A stretch of DNA of 64,000 nucleotides. Source: an uncultured Pelagibacteraceae bacterium. Lineage in GTDB: Bacteria; Pseudomonadota; Alphaproteobacteria; Pelagibacterales; Pelagibacteraceae. Below are positions 35,795-45,581 of the stretch, piece by piece. The notes beneath the pieces were generated by a model. The model did no database searches. It had not been told where the DNA came from and saw only the letters and a list, made by a program, of their open reading frames with translations. A program made the position numbers and the translations under genes. How positions within the stretch are numbered: position 1 is the first letter of the stretch; each line of letters begins with the position of its first letter. The DNA lies in NCBI GenBank assembly GCA_902597175.1, contig CACJWN010000001.1, positions 62,001 through 126,000 on the forward strand. Reading direction: 5' to 3'.

Positions 35795-37341
35795 TGATTG
35801 AAATGTCTTACACCTGTAAATAGCATTTTAATTTTTGCTTTATTAGCAACATTAATTACTTCCTGATCTCTTATTGATCCCCCGGGCTGAACTATTATTT
35901 TTATCCCTGCTTTTATTAGTGCTTCTATACCGTCTGCAAAAGGGAAAAAAGCATCTGAAGCAGCAACTGAATTTTTAATTTTTTCTAATTGAAATTGCCT
36001 TGCTTTTTGAATCGCTATTTTACAGCTATCGAGTCTACTAGGTTGGCCTGCACCAATTCCAATAGTTGAATGATTATTACATAAAACGATTGCGTTAGAT
36101 TTAACATATTTACTTACATTAAAAGCGAATCTTACTTCTGCGAGCTCTTTCTTACTAGGTTTTAGTTTTGTGACACATTTAATTTTCCTTCTATCAAAGA
36201 CTATCTTGTTTTTATTTTGTACCAAAAAGGATCCATCAAAAATTTTAAATGAAGAAACATTTTTAGGCTTGAATTTCGATATATCTATTATTCTCAAGTT
36301 TTTTTTCTTTTTTAATATTTTCAAAGACTCTTTGTCGAAACCTTTACCAAGTATAACTTCAAGAAAATTCTTATTAATTTCTAGCGCAATATTTTTAGTA
36401 ATTTTATAATTACACGCAATTACTCCACCAAAAGCACTAATCGGATCACATGCATATGCATTTTTAAATGAGTCTAAAGGATTTTTATGTTCAGAAACCC
36501 CGCAAGGATTTGCATGTTTAATAATTACTGTGCTAGCTTTTCCTTTAATAGACTCAAGAACATCTAATGAGGCAAACATATCGTTAAAATTATTATAACT
36601 CAATTCTTTACCGTGAATTTGGGTAAATCCAAGTTTTTTATCTTCATAATCGTTAATATAAATAGAGCTTTCTTGATGTGGATTTTCACCATATCTTAAC
36701 TTTTTTAGTCTTCGTCCGAAAATAGTTTTTCTTTCTGGAAATTGAATATTTAATTTATTGTTAAACCAATTAGCAATCATAGCATCATAGTATGCAGTTA
36801 AACCAAATGCTTTAGAGGACATGATCTCTCTAAATTTTAATGAGGTTGCTCCGTTGTTTTTTTCTAACTCTTTTATCAGCGAGGTATAATCATTTTTGTT
36901 GGTAATTATAGTTACATTCTTAAAATTTTTTGCTGCAGCACGAACCATTGTTGGTCCACCAATATCTATATTTTCAATAATTTTATTGGGATTTTTAGTC
37001 TCGGAAACTACTTTTTGAAACGGATAAAAATTAACTACAATCAAATCTATCGGAGAAAACTTTTGCTCAGACATTTCAGTCTTGTGAGCTTTGTTCTTTC
37101 TGTCATGTAAAATCCCTGCATGAATCTTTGGATGAAGAGTTTTGACTCTCCCATCCAGCATTTCTTTAAATCCAGTGTAATGAGATAACTCAATACATTT
37201 GTACCCAAGTTTTTTTATAGATTTATAAGTTCCTCCAGAACTAATAATTTTGATATTGTGTTTTTTTAGACACTTTAATAAGGAGGGAATATTTTCTTTA
37301 TCAAACACAGAAACTAAGGCACTTTTAATTTTTAAATTCAT
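35791..37341 (-). CDS. purH: Bifunctional AICAR transformylase/IMP cyclohydrolase PurH
   Basis: A 516-aa protein with both domains. The N-terminal IMP cyclohydrolase has ALVSVFDKENIPSLLKCLKK, IISSGGTYKSIKKLG, LDGRVKTLHPKIHAGIL and NIDIGGPTMVRAAAKNF. The C-terminal AICAR transformylase has RYGENPHQESSIY, IIKHANPCGVSE (catalytic Lys-His), ACDPISAFGGVIACN, and AASDAFFPFADGIE. It performs the last two steps of purine synthesis and uses AICAR, also released by HisF/HisH in this window. Two bases separate it from the heparinase-family gene upstream. Confidence 0.97.
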   Translation of the reverse strand: MNLKIKSALVSVFDKENIPSLLKCLKKHNIKIISSGGTYKSIKKLGYKCIELSHYTGFKEMLDGRVKTLHPKIHAGILHDRKNKAHKTEMSEQKFSPIDLIVVNFYPFQKVVSETKNPNKIIENIDIGGPTMVRAAAKNFKNVTIITNKNDYTSLIKELEKNNGATSLKFREIMSSKAFGLTAYYDAMIANWFNNKLNIQFPERKTIFGRRLKKLRYGENPHQESSIYINDYEDKKLGFTQIHGKELSYNNFNDMFASLDVLESIKGKASTVIIKHANPCGVSEHKNPLDSFKNAYACDPISAFGGVIACNYKITKNIALEINKNFLEVILGKGFDKESLKILKKKKNLRIIDISKFKPKNVSSFKIFDGSFLVQNKNKIVFDRRKIKCVTKLKPSKKELAEVRFAFNVSKYVKSNAIVLCNNHSTIGIGAGQPSRLDSCKIAIQKARQFQLEKIKNSVAASDAFFPFADGIEALIKAGIKIIVQPGGSIRDQEVINVANKAKIKMLFTGVRHFNH

Positions 37342-37343
37342 TA

Positions 37344-38987
37344 CTAAATTTTTTTCTTAATTTCCCAATTAAAAAACTTATCTTTATTAACTAGATTACC
37401 AGAAATAGTTATACAAGTATTATCTAATATTTTTTTTCCTCCTAAATAAATACTCTTCTCCAATTCAAGATTTTCATCTTTAATTGTAAAAATAAGTGAC
37501 TTATTCTTTGATATTTGTATTAAAGCGCTATTTCCGCTAATTGTTTTTACAGCAGATAATTCAGGATTTAGATGAAATCTTAGTACATACCTTATTGGAA
37601 TTCCATCTTTCTTTTTAAAGATATGATCAACACCGTTTAACTTATTGTTATTTTGATCAAGATAAACTTCTCTTTTATGAATACAATTGAAATTTTTTTC
37701 ATATCCATTGTGAGATGCGGAACAACCAATTAAATTTTTGTCAGTTTTAAATTCTAAGTCACTTGTTTTAAAAGTATTTTTAATTGAATTTCCAAAAACT
37801 CTGTTGATTAGCTTATTCCTCTCAAATTTTGTTATACTAGTATCATTTATAGTTAATGTAGATTGACTAGCAGTTAATCGACTAATAAGTTCTGCTTTCG
37901 GTGAGATATTATTTCCAAATCCACAATTAGTAATTATTTTTATTCCATCTAAAAAATACTCAAAAGAAAGAGGGCCTGATTGATAATTTTTTGAGAAATT
38001 TTTGCCAGGAGGTCCACCAATGTCAAAGTACAGAACTTGCTGTTTAGATTTTGCATAGAATATACCTCCGATTATTTCCTTGTTACTTTTTTTGCTTACT
38101 TTAAAATTCTCAAGATATTTTTCGTAATGATTAAGCATTTTTTCAGAGGCTCCATTAAAAAGTGGAGTCTGATTATTTGGAGCTTTAAAAAATTTAATAC
38201 ACATTAAATTTTTTTGAATAATTTCATCAAGAAATTCAGGTATATACTGTTGAGCATCTTTTATGTTTTCATGACATAATAAAAAATATTTAGTAAAAAA
38301 TATAAGGTCATTAGGACTTCTAGTTAATGGGAAACCATCATCATCAAAATATGAATTAACAAATTTTTCTAAAGCCTTAATACCAAAATTATAGTTTTCT
38401 TCATATTCTTTAAAAATTATTCCTGATAATATTAGTGCAGATAATGCCTCAATTTTTTTGATAGGATTCTTCTCAAATTTTATATTCTTTTTTAAATGGT
38501 TACACTGCAAAATTATATTTTGAAAAAAATTTTTTTTAAATTCAAATGTTCCATTATTAATGATAATATCAATATTAAGTATCCAACTAATTATTCTATT
38601 GCTTAAAGTGGAGGTTTCCCAAACTTTTCGTTTAAATTTTGAATATTTAAACATCCATAGATAAATAATTTTTTGAATACTTTTACCATCTACTTTTCTA
38701 TCAATTAAATTTAACCATAAAAAATTATGATGATCGTAAATATTCTTATTCTTACTTTCAATCCAAAAGTCATTGACATTTATTTCATTAATTTTAAATG
38801 ATTTTTTTTTATAGGGAGAAATAAGAGATAATAAAAATGGATTTGGGCTAAAATAAACTTGAGTAGGAATTTTTGATTTTAGAGTCTCGTGATAATGATT
38901 AGATAGGAAATAAACTTTTTTAAAAAATTTGATAAAAGTTATTTGAATTGCAACAAAATAAAAATAGGCACCTTTTAAGCCGAACAT
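37344..38987 (-). CDS. Heparinase II/III-family protein
   Basis: A 547-aa protein. An alpha-helical toroid-like N-terminal half (NRIISWILNIDIIINNG, AQQYIPEFLDEIIQKN) is followed by the beta-sheet Heparinase_II_III domain: YFDIGGPPGKNFSKNYQSGPLSFEYFLDGIKIITNCGFG, with TASQSTLTINDTS and HNGYEKNFNCIHKREVYLD. The GGPP.....H.G.LSFE region is diverged (the usual H is S-G here). The rpe-heparinase-purH order is conserved in Alphaproteobacteria. The substrate is unknown; a role on the cell's own envelope polymers rather than on heparin is more likely. No clear signal peptide is seen. Confidence 0.88.
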   Translation of the reverse strand: MFGLKGAYFYFVAIQITFIKFFKKVYFLSNHYHETLKSKIPTQVYFSPNPFLLSLISPYKKKSFKINEINVNDFWIESKNKNIYDHHNFLWLNLIDRKVDGKSIQKIIYLWMFKYSKFKRKVWETSTLSNRIISWILNIDIIINNGTFEFKKNFFQNIILQCNHLKKNIKFEKNPIKKIEALSALILSGIIFKEYEENYNFGIKALEKFVNSYFDDDGFPLTRSPNDLIFFTKYFLLCHENIKDAQQYIPEFLDEIIQKNLMCIKFFKAPNNQTPLFNGASEKMLNHYEKYLENFKVSKKSNKEIIGGIFYAKSKQQVLYFDIGGPPGKNFSKNYQSGPLSFEYFLDGIKIITNCGFGNNISPKAELISRLTASQSTLTINDTSITKFERNKLINRVFGNSIKNTFKTSDLEFKTDKNLIGCSASHNGYEKNFNCIHKREVYLDQNNNKLNGVDHIFKKKDGIPIRYVLRFHLNPELSAVKTISGNSALIQISKNKSLIFTIKDENLELEKSIYLGGKKILDNTCITISGNLVNKDKFFNWEIKKKI

Positions 38988-38990
38988 CTA

Positions 38991-39653
38991 CTAATTTTTT
39001 CTAAGAATTTCTATATTTTTTTTAAGATCGCCTTTGTTCTCTTTAAAAATAGTTGATCCTGAAACAAGAATATTTGCTCCAGCTTGTTTCGCTAAAGAGC
39101 AATTTTCAAAATTAATCCCACCGTCTATTTCAATGTCTACATTAAAACTTTTTGACTTAATTATTTCTTTTAGTTGTTTTGTTTTTTCTAATACTTCTGG
39201 CATAAACTTTTGCCCCCCAAATCCTGGCTCAACACTCATTATTAGAACTAGATCAATTTCATCTAGATGATCTTTTATTAAATCAATACTTGATTTTGGT
39301 TTGAGAGAAATTCCAACTTTTTTGTTTTCTTTTTTTATTAGCTCTATAGTTTTAGAAGTATCTTTAGTAGCTTCAGGGTGAAAGGTAATAATATCCGCTC
39401 CCGCATTAGCGTAGTCTTTAATAAAATTATCTACTGGAGAAATCATTAAATGAACGTCGAATACTTTTTTTGTGAGAGGTCTCAGTTTTTTAATTACTTC
39501 TGGGCCAATAGTGAGATTTGGCACAAAATGTCCATCCATTACATCTATATGTATATAATCAGCACCTGCCCTCTCTAAAGAAATAACTTCTGCACCCAAT
39601 TTACTAAAATCAGCTGATAAAATAGACGGTGATATTTTGATTAGATTACTCAT
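38991..39653 (-). CDS. rpe: Ribulose-phosphate 3-epimerase
   Basis: A 220-aa TIM barrel: ISPSILSADFSKLGAEVISLERAGADYIHIDVMDGHFVPNLTIGPEVI carries the metal-binding and catalytic residues (Ser, His, Asp), then FDVHLMI, GADIITFHPEA, VLIMSVEPGFGGQKFMPEVLEK and EIDGGINFEN. It interconverts ribulose-5-phosphate and xylulose-5-phosphate in the pentose phosphate pathway. Length is typical. It is first of the rpe-heparinase-purH unit on the minus strand. Confidence 0.97.
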   Translation of the reverse strand: MSNLIKISPSILSADFSKLGAEVISLERAGADYIHIDVMDGHFVPNLTIGPEVIKKLRPLTKKVFDVHLMISPVDNFIKDYANAGADIITFHPEATKDTSKTIELIKKENKKVGISLKPKSSIDLIKDHLDEIDLVLIMSVEPGFGGQKFMPEVLEKTKQLKEIIKSKSFNVDIEIDGGINFENCSLAKQAGANILVSGSTIFKENKGDLKKNIEILRKN

Positions 39654-39697
39654 TCTACATTTATATTTTAATCTTAAATTTTGTCAAAAAAATTAGA

Positions 39698-40033
39698 TTA
39701 ATTAAACAGTTGATATAATTGTCTTGAAAAATCGCTTTCTAGAGGAAATGCTAACATTCCCCAAACATCATAACCAAGAATGTAAGGCATGGCGTAAAAT
39801 CTGAATAAATAAAAAAACCATGCCACATATAAGGCTATGAAAGGTCCAAATAAGAAACTTGGAGTAATAAATTTAAATAAATTAATTATAGGGTTCGTGG
39901 TTTTTACAAATATTCTCATGAAAAAAAAAGTAGAATCTTCTTTTTGAAAAATATTCATGAATGCACGACCAATTAAAGTCCACATTATTGTTCCGAGCGT
40001 ATAATCTAAAACTATTGCCCAAGTTGGTATCAT
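39698..40033 (-). CDS. Small membrane protein, function unknown (YggT-like features)
   Basis: A 111-aa protein with two strongly hydrophobic segments: TWAIVLDYTLGTIMWTLIGRAFM and SFLFGPFIALYVAWFFYLFRFY, separated by FVKTTNPIINLFKFITPSFL. The short linker with NPII..FKFITP recalls the YggT pattern (rPvL.pir.liP), but the similarity is too weak to name it. It lies just downstream of the actP-type terminator on the same strand and upstream of rpe. I do not recognise a specific family. Confidence 0.6.
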   Translation of the reverse strand: MIPTWAIVLDYTLGTIMWTLIGRAFMNIFQKEDSTFFFMRIFVKTTNPIINLFKFITPSFLFGPFIALYVAWFFYLFRFYAMPYILGYDVWGMLAFPLESDFSRQLYQLFN

Positions 40034-40058
40034 ATTTCTAAATTACCATGATTTAGGT

Positions 40059-40090
40059 AAAAAAAAAGGGGCGAATAAATCGCCCCTTTT
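40059..40090 (-). terminator. Rho-independent terminator of the acetate symporter operon
   Basis: On the minus strand a GGGGCGA / TCGCCCC 7-bp stem with a 5-base loop is followed by nine T residues. It starts 20 bases after the stop of the symporter gene. On the plus strand the T tract is only four bases, so it mainly serves the minus strand. Confidence 0.9.
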
Positions 40091-40109
40091 AATTTTAAAT
40101 AATTGTTAA

Positions 40110-41966
40110 TTAGTGTTGCTTACCAAGAATAGCCTTACCTGTTGGTATTCTTGTATCGTCTACTAATTTTTGTGTAGCTGGGCTTGGCTCTTTAGTCATT
40201 AAACTGACTACCACCATTACAACTAAACAAATTGGTGCTCCAATTAATCCAAATCTTAAGTGGTCAATACCTAAGAATGGAGTATTTACACCGCCCCACA
40301 TTGGAACTGAGAATTTAGGGAACACCCACGTTAAGTATAATGTTCCTGATACAATTCCCGCAATGATACCAGCGATTGCACCTTCTCTAGTAGCTCTCTT
40401 CCACCATACACCAAGTACAAGTGGGAAGAATAAGCCTGACATTGCAAAGTCGAATGCCCAAGCAACCGAACCTAAGATACTTGTTAGCCTGAAAGAGGCT
40501 ATGTAAGCACCAGCAGCTCCGATTATTACTAGAAGTACACGAGCAACTAATAGTCTTTTAGCAGTTTCCGCTTTTGGATTAATGATCTTGTAGTAAATGT
40601 CGTGTGATAACGCATTTGAGATCGCTAATACTAATCCATCAGCAGTTGACATAGCAGCAGCCATACCACCAGCAAACACTAGTCCTGAGATTACGAACGG
40701 TAGACCTGCTACTTCTGGAGTAGCTAATACTACAACGTCACCTCTCATGAACCACTCGTTCAACTGAAGTATTCCGTCACCATTAAAGTCTGCGATAAAT
40801 ACTTGTTTAACTTCAGACCATCTTTGTACCCACTCTATCGACTGAACTTCAGAAATAGATTTTCCGATAATTCCAGTTGGTAGATTTGGATCCATCAATG
40901 CTAATTTAGACAATGTCGCTAACATAGGCGCTGAAGAGTAAAGTAAGAAAATAAAGAATAGCGACCAAGCTACTGATTTTCTTGCTGCTCTTACTGTAGG
41001 AGTTGTAAAGTATCTCATTAAGATATGAGGTAACGATGCAGTTCCTACCATCATACAAATCGCTAACGATAAGTATTTCCAGACAGCCATTCCACCTTCA
41101 GGTACTCCAGAGTGAGATCCAGAGATGTATTTCAATCCTCCTGGTACCCCAGCTGCTTTCATATCTGCGGCGCTGTTTTTAACTAGTCCAAATTGTTGTT
41201 CAAGTTCGCCAAGTCTTGCAACTTCATCACCCAACATCAAGTGAGGGAAAATTCCTCCACCTACGTTAGAACTAATCCAGAATACTGGTATTAAGTATGC
41301 GATGATTAATACAATGTACTGAGCAACCTGTGTCCAAGTTACAGCTCTCATTCCACCAAGCATTGAACAGATAAGGATACTTATTAATCCTACCCATACA
41401 CCTGCTTCAAACGGAATTCCAAGAGCTCTAGAAGCAATTGTTCCCGTAGCATTAATTTGTGCTGTTACGTAAGTAAATGATGCTATGAAAAGCACGAACA
41501 CAGAGCAAGCTCTTACGAGGTTACCACCGTATCGTGTTCCGATAAAATCAGGAACTGTGTAACATCCAAACTTTCTTAGGTACGGAGCCATTAGTGTTGC
41601 AACAAGTACGTATCCACCTGTCCAACCTACTAAGAAAGCCATATAAGTATAGCCACCAAAGTAAACTCCACCCGCTAAAGCTACGAATGATGCACCTGAC
41701 ATCCAGTCAGCTGCTGTTGCCATTCCGTTAAATACGGTTGGCACTTGTCTTCCTGCAACATAGTAGGCATCTACTTGAACGGTTCTTGATAAATATCCGA
41801 TTAAGGCATAAATCAATACCGTGAAAGCTACGAACATCACTCCGATGTTTTTAGCTGACACACCTGCTTGCTCTGCTAATGCCATCAAAATGATGAACAC
41901 TATAAAGCCACCAGTGTAGGTACCATATATTTTAGGAAGGTTTTGTATAAAATCTCCTTTAAACAT
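40110..41966 (-). CDS. actP: Sodium:solute symporter, acetate (ActP-like) type
   Basis: A 618-aa multi-helix SSS transporter: AYYVAGRQVPTVFNGMATAADWMSGASFVALAG is the SSS N-terminal signature, GWTGGYVLVATLMAPYLRKFGCYTVPDFIG, and ISGLVFAGGMAAAMSTADGLVLAISNALSHD follow. A loop of about 90 residues (FGLVKNSAADMKAAGVPGG to MAVWKYL) and FNGDGILQLNEWFM, which resembles an EF-hand calcium loop, are present. It belongs to the VC_2705-type subfamily, which is paired with DUF4212. Acetate or another small carboxylate is the likely substrate, supported by the nearby acs. Codon bias is visibly relaxed from AT, pointing to high expression. Confidence 0.9.
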   Translation of the reverse strand: MFKGDFIQNLPKIYGTYTGGFIVFIILMALAEQAGVSAKNIGVMFVAFTVLIYALIGYLSRTVQVDAYYVAGRQVPTVFNGMATAADWMSGASFVALAGGVYFGGYTYMAFLVGWTGGYVLVATLMAPYLRKFGCYTVPDFIGTRYGGNLVRACSVFVLFIASFTYVTAQINATGTIASRALGIPFEAGVWVGLISILICSMLGGMRAVTWTQVAQYIVLIIAYLIPVFWISSNVGGGIFPHLMLGDEVARLGELEQQFGLVKNSAADMKAAGVPGGLKYISGSHSGVPEGGMAVWKYLSLAICMMVGTASLPHILMRYFTTPTVRAARKSVAWSLFFIFLLYSSAPMLATLSKLALMDPNLPTGIIGKSISEVQSIEWVQRWSEVKQVFIADFNGDGILQLNEWFMRGDVVVLATPEVAGLPFVISGLVFAGGMAAAMSTADGLVLAISNALSHDIYYKIINPKAETAKRLLVARVLLVIIGAAGAYIASFRLTSILGSVAWAFDFAMSGLFFPLVLGVWWKRATREGAIAGIIAGIVSGTLYLTWVFPKFSVPMWGGVNTPFLGIDHLRFGLIGAPICLVVMVVVSLMTKEPSPATQKLVDDTRIPTGKAILGKQH

Positions 41967-42223
41967 TAGTCATCCTCTCTTTCTGAGAAACCATGTTCTT
42001 CGTCGATTTTTTCTTGTTTATTTGCAGTCCAAAACAAAATTATCACAAAGGCAAGAAGTGAACCTTGCGCAGTCATGTAATATGCTAATGGATAGCCAAG
42101 AAAAGACATCGTGTTCAGTTCAGAACCAAACATGAAGATCACTAATGAGAAGAAAGCCCAAAGAACCAATGTTACGATCATATGGTTTTTGGTCTTATTC
42201 CAATATGCGTCTTTATTTGACAT
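41966..42223 (-). CDS. DUF4212 small membrane subunit of the symporter
   Basis: An 85-aa protein with two membrane helices: MIVTLVLWAFFSLVIFMFG and YYMTAQGSLLAFVIILFW, preceded by the DUF4212 start AYWNKTKN. DUF4212 proteins are almost always encoded directly upstream of a VC_2705-type sodium:solute symporter and probably form its small subunit. The stop and the symporter start overlap by one base. A strong ribosome-binding site (AGGGGGAAAT) precedes the ATG, and a perfect 18-bp palindrome lies 22 bases upstream. Confidence 0.93.
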   Translation of the reverse strand: MSNKDAYWNKTKNHMIVTLVLWAFFSLVIFMFGSELNTMSFLGYPLAYYMTAQGSLLAFVIILFWTANKQEKIDEEHGFSEREDD

Positions 42224-42244
42224 ATTTCCCCCTATTTATTTTTA

Positions 42245-42262
42245 ACTTTTTACGTAAAAAGT
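42245..42262. promoter_or_regulatory. Perfect 18-bp palindrome upstream of the symporter operon
   Basis: ACTTTTTACGTAAAAAGT reads the same on both strands. It lies 22 bases before the DUF4212 start, just upstream of its ribosome-binding site, in the gap between the symporter operon and a divergent gene. It could be a repressor operator or form a hairpin in the 5' UTR. No T tract follows on the minus strand that would make it a terminator. Confidence 0.55.
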
Positions 42263-42377
42263 ACTCTTATTGCTGGGGAGCATACTGATTATGAGTTGAA
42301 TTAAAAGAGAAAAAAGGACCCCAAAACCAATATGAAATGCTATAAGACAAGTAAATAAAGGGTTTTTTATATACAAC

Positions 42378-43019
42378 GTGAAATTGAATCTAGATAAATT
42401 ACGAAACACTCTTAGAACTACTCTAATTGACATTTGGGAATATGTAATTCCAATTTGGAAAATATCTGGTCTTTTTAAAAGAATAAAATCCAAACAAGAT
42501 TTAGAAAATTTCATTCAAGAAAGATCCGCACATGTTGCACAAACAACTTTATACGGTTACTTGAAAACAAGAATAGGAGTTAAATATATTGCGATGATGG
42601 AGGATGAGGTTTTTCTAAAATCCATTAATATCGCAAAATGGAACATTTACGTGGTCGCATTAGCTGACTGTGCTTTTTATGTTTTCTCCTATCTTATTTC
42701 AGAAAAAAACTTAAAGGAGAATGAATGTAAAGAAGTTTTTTTAAATATCTTAGAAAATGAAAAAAAAAATGGTTTAAATGATGAAATTTTTGACAGAGGT
42801 AAAAAAAATTTTTTAGAGAGGATAAATAAAGTAAATTTTTCAAACTATCATTTAGATGATCCCTTTAAGGAAAGTGGTCAAGCATTATATTATTGGTCAC
42901 CTATTGCAGATGAACTAAAATCACTTGATAAAAAAATAGTTTTAAATTCTATTCATTTAAAATGGGGATTGATGAAAGACGAGTTTAAAAAATTAACAAA
43001 AGATTTAAAATTTAATTAA
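42378..43019 (+). CDS. Conserved alphaproteobacterial protein, function unknown
   Basis: A 213-aa protein starting at GTG; no in-frame ATG lies upstream. The distinctive segment is [61 protein letters not shown], followed by a helical, charged C-terminal half with [16 protein letters not shown] recall similar alphaproteobacterial proteins, sometimes labelled esterase, but I see no GxSxG or other catalytic motif. One amphipathic or membrane-like helix is possible at [19 protein letters not shown]. It is divergent from the acetate symporter operon and overlaps the convergent acs by 4 bases. Confidence 0.75.
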   Translation: MKLNLDKLRNTLRTTLIDIWEYVIPIWKISGLFKRIKSKQDLENFIQERSAHVAQTTLYGYLKTRIGVKYIAMMEDEVFLKSINIAKWNIYVVALADCAFYVFSYLISEKNLKENECKEVFLNILENEKKNGLNDEIFDRGKKNFLERINKVNFSNYHLDDPFKESGQALYYWSPIADELKSLDKKIVLNSIHLKWGLMKDEFKKLTKDLKFN

Positions 43020-45151
43020 CCTTTATTTTGTCTATTCTCTACTAGAGACGTTACTACACTAGGATCCGCTAAAGTTGTTGTATCTCCCAAATTATCAGGC
43101 TCATTGGCAGCAATTTTTCTTAAAATTCTTCTCATAATTTTTCCAGATCTTGTTTTTGGTAACCCAGGTGCAAATTGAATAACGTCAGGTGTCGCTATTG
43201 GACCGATTTGTTTTCTAACCCAAAGTTTAAGATCTCTTTCTAAATCCCCAGTAGGGTTTTCACCAGCGTTTAAAGTCACATAACAATATAACCCATTACC
43301 TTTTATACTATGCGGAAATCCAACCACAGCAGCCTCAGCTACTTTAGGATGCGCAACGAATGCACTTTCAATTTCAGCTGTTCCTAGGTTGTGGCCTGAT
43401 ACAATAATTACATCATCCACTCTTCCTGTAATCCAATAATACCCATCTTTATCTCTTCTACATCCGTCTCCAGTGAAGTACTTTCCATCAAATTGAGAAA
43501 AGTAAGTATCTATAAATCTTTGATGATCTCCATAAACTGTTCGCATTTGACCCGGCCAAGAAGCAGCCATACAAAGTCTTCCTTTACCTTCTCCTTTTAT
43601 AGTTTTACCATCTTTATCAACTAAAACTGGTTTAATGCCGTAAAAAGGTTTAGTAGCTGAGCCCGGTTTTAAGTCTATAGCACCAGGTTGAGGTGCAATT
43701 AAAATACCTCCAGTTTCTGTTTGCCACCAAGTATCAACAATTGGACATCTAGAGTCCCCTACTGTTTTGTAATACCACATCCAAGCTTCTGGATTTATGG
43801 GCTCTCCAACAGTTCCTAATAATTTTAGCGTCTTTCTACTTGTTTTTTTTACAGGCTTATCTCCCTCACGCATCAAAGCTCTTATTGCTGTTGGAGCAGT
43901 ATAAAAAATATTTACTTTATGTTTATCGACTATTTGCCACCATCTGGAACTATCTGGATAATTTGGAACTCCTTCAAACATGATAGTTGTCGCTCCGTTC
44001 GAGAGAGGTCCGTAAATAATATAACTATGACCTGTTACCCAACCTATATCAGCTGTACACCAATAAATATCATTAGCCTTGTAGTCAAAAATATACTGAT
44101 GGGTCATCGAAGCATAAACCATGTATCCACCCGTAGTGTGTAGGACTCCTTTAGGTTTTCCAGTAGATCCAGAGGTATATAAAATAAATAGTGGGTCTTC
44201 TGCATTCATTTCTTCCGGATCACATTTTGATGGAACTGATGAGATAAGTTCCTTGTAAGAAACATCTCTTTCGTTATTCCAATCAACTTGATTTCCAGTT
44301 CTTTCAACAACTACACATTTTTTTACTCCGGGACATTGATCTAAAGCCTCATCAGCAATTTTTTTTAACGGAATTATTTTTCCACCTCTTACTCCTTCAT
44401 CTGCAGTTATTAAATATTCAGACTCGCAATCTGTAATCCTAGTAGCTATTGAGTCAGGTGAAAAACCACCAAAAATAATAGAATGGACAGCGCCAATTCT
44501 CGCACAAGCTAACATTATGTAAGCTAATTCAGGGATCATAGTCAGATAAATTGTAACTCTATCTCCTTTTTGAATACCTAAACTTTTTAAACCATTTGCA
44601 GCTTTACACACGTTTTGGTGCAGTTCTTTGTAAGAAATTTTCTTTGTATCAGCGGGATCGTCACCAACCCAAATGATTGCTGTTTTGGTTGGATTTTTCT
44701 TTAAATGTCTATCTATACAATTCGCTGAGGCATTTAGAGTTCCATCATAATACCACTTTATTTTAACTTCATCTTTGCTGTACTTAACATCTTTAATTTT
44801 GGTATACTTCTTCATCCAAGTAATTCTTTTACCTTCCTTAGCCCAAAACTTATCGTTTTCTTTGATGGACATCTTATATTTCTTTTTATATTTAGATTCG
44901 TTCACGTAAGCATGATTTGCCCAGCTATCCGAGACTTTTATAACTGAATTACCGTCGCTATCTTTTGAGTGTGTAGGAGATTTTAAAATAATTCTCCTTG
45001 CCTTTCTGGCTTTTTTTTTGGATTTTTTTCTTTTTCTAGATTTCTTAGTTTTTTTTCTAGGCCTATTTATTTTTCTAGATTTTTTTACTTTTCTAGATTT
45101 TTTTCTAGACTTTTTTATTTTTGATTTTTTCTTTTTTTTCTTTTTAGCCAC
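43016..45151 (-). CDS. acs: Acetyl-CoA synthetase with Lys/Arg-rich N-terminal extension
   Basis: A 711-aa AMP-forming ligase. The catalytic part is standard: [17 protein letters not shown], the P-loop [64 protein letters not shown], and [17 protein letters not shown] with the Lys that is acetylated in other species. Residues 3-53 are an extra tail almost purely Lys, Arg and Ser, with four copies of KKSRK; typical Acs (about 650 aa) lacks it. No downstream ATG gives a full enzyme, so the tail is probably made. With the symporter it converts external acetate to acetyl-CoA. Confidence 0.95.
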   Translation of the reverse strand: MAKKKKKKKSKIKKSRKKSRKVKKSRKINRPRKKTKKSRKRKKSKKKARKARRIILKSPTHSKDSDGNSVIKVSDSWANHAYVNESKYKKKYKMSIKENDKFWAKEGKRITWMKKYTKIKDVKYSKDEVKIKWYYDGTLNASANCIDRHLKKNPTKTAIIWVGDDPADTKKISYKELHQNVCKAANGLKSLGIQKGDRVTIYLTMIPELAYIMLACARIGAVHSIIFGGFSPDSIATRITDCESEYLITADEGVRGGKIIPLKKIADEALDQCPGVKKCVVVERTGNQVDWNNERDVSYKELISSVPSKCDPEEMNAEDPLFILYTSGSTGKPKGVLHTTGGYMVYASMTHQYIFDYKANDIYWCTADIGWVTGHSYIIYGPLSNGATTIMFEGVPNYPDSSRWWQIVDKHKVNIFYTAPTAIRALMREGDKPVKKTSRKTLKLLGTVGEPINPEAWMWYYKTVGDSRCPIVDTWWQTETGGILIAPQPGAIDLKPGSATKPFYGIKPVLVDKDGKTIKGEGKGRLCMAASWPGQMRTVYGDHQRFIDTYFSQFDGKYFTGDGCRRDKDGYYWITGRVDDVIIVSGHNLGTAEIESAFVAHPKVAEAAVVGFPHSIKGNGLYCYVTLNAGENPTGDLERDLKLWVRKQIGPIATPDVIQFAPGLPKTRSGKIMRRILRKIAANEPDNLGDTTTLADPSVVTSLVENRQNKG

Positions 45152-45167
45152 AAATACCCCAATATTT

Positions 45168-45581
45168 TTATACTTTACCCATCTTACAAATAATTTTCCA
45201 GCTTTTATAATCTATTGGCATTACTGACAATCTGCTTTGTTTTATCAACGACAAATGAGAAATTCTCTTGTTTTCTTTAATTTTTTTAAGAGAAATAGCC
45301 GTTTTAAATTTACTCACAAACCTAACTTGAACGGCCACAAACCTCTTTTCCTTATCAGTTTTATCGATAAACGCTGATTTAATTATTTTAACTATACCAA
45401 CAATTTCTTTTCCAATATTTGAATGGTAGAAAAAACATAAATCACCTTTTTTCATTTTCCTTAAATTATTTGCAGCTTGATAATTTCTTACACCATCCCA
45501 GGCAGCACCCTTTATGCCAGCTTTTTTTTGTTGCTCAATCGACCAAACATCGGGTTCAGACTTAAGTAACCAGTAATTCAT
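45168..45581 (-). CDS. EVE-domain protein
   Basis: A 137-aa single EVE (PUA-like) domain: [21 protein letters not shown] at the start with the S-E-P loop, [28 protein letters not shown], and [12 protein letters not shown] domains bind modified bases in DNA or RNA; the house-keeping proteobacterial version (thymocyte nuclear protein 1 type) has unknown partners. Its stop overlaps the start region of tsaD by one base. The tsaD-EVE neighbourhood is conserved in Alphaproteobacteria. It lies 16 bases upstream of acs. Confidence 0.93.
   Translation of the reverse strand: MNYWLLKSEPDVWSIEQQKKAGIKGAAWDGVRNYQAANNLRKMKKGDLCFFYHSNIGKEIVGIVKIIKSAFIDKTDKEKRFVAVQVRFVSKFKTAISLKKIKENKRISHLSLIKQSRLSVMPIDYKSWKIICKMGKV

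Noticed and set aside
42242-42514. 90-aa minus ORF with hydrophobic stretches
   Set aside because: It mainly mirrors the start of the conserved plus-strand gene at 42378, and its start lies within that gene; no family match seen.
45018-45227. 69-aa Phe/Leu/Asp-rich plus ORF
   Set aside because: It is the antisense reading of the Lys/Arg repeat tail of acs; its composition simply reflects that repeat.
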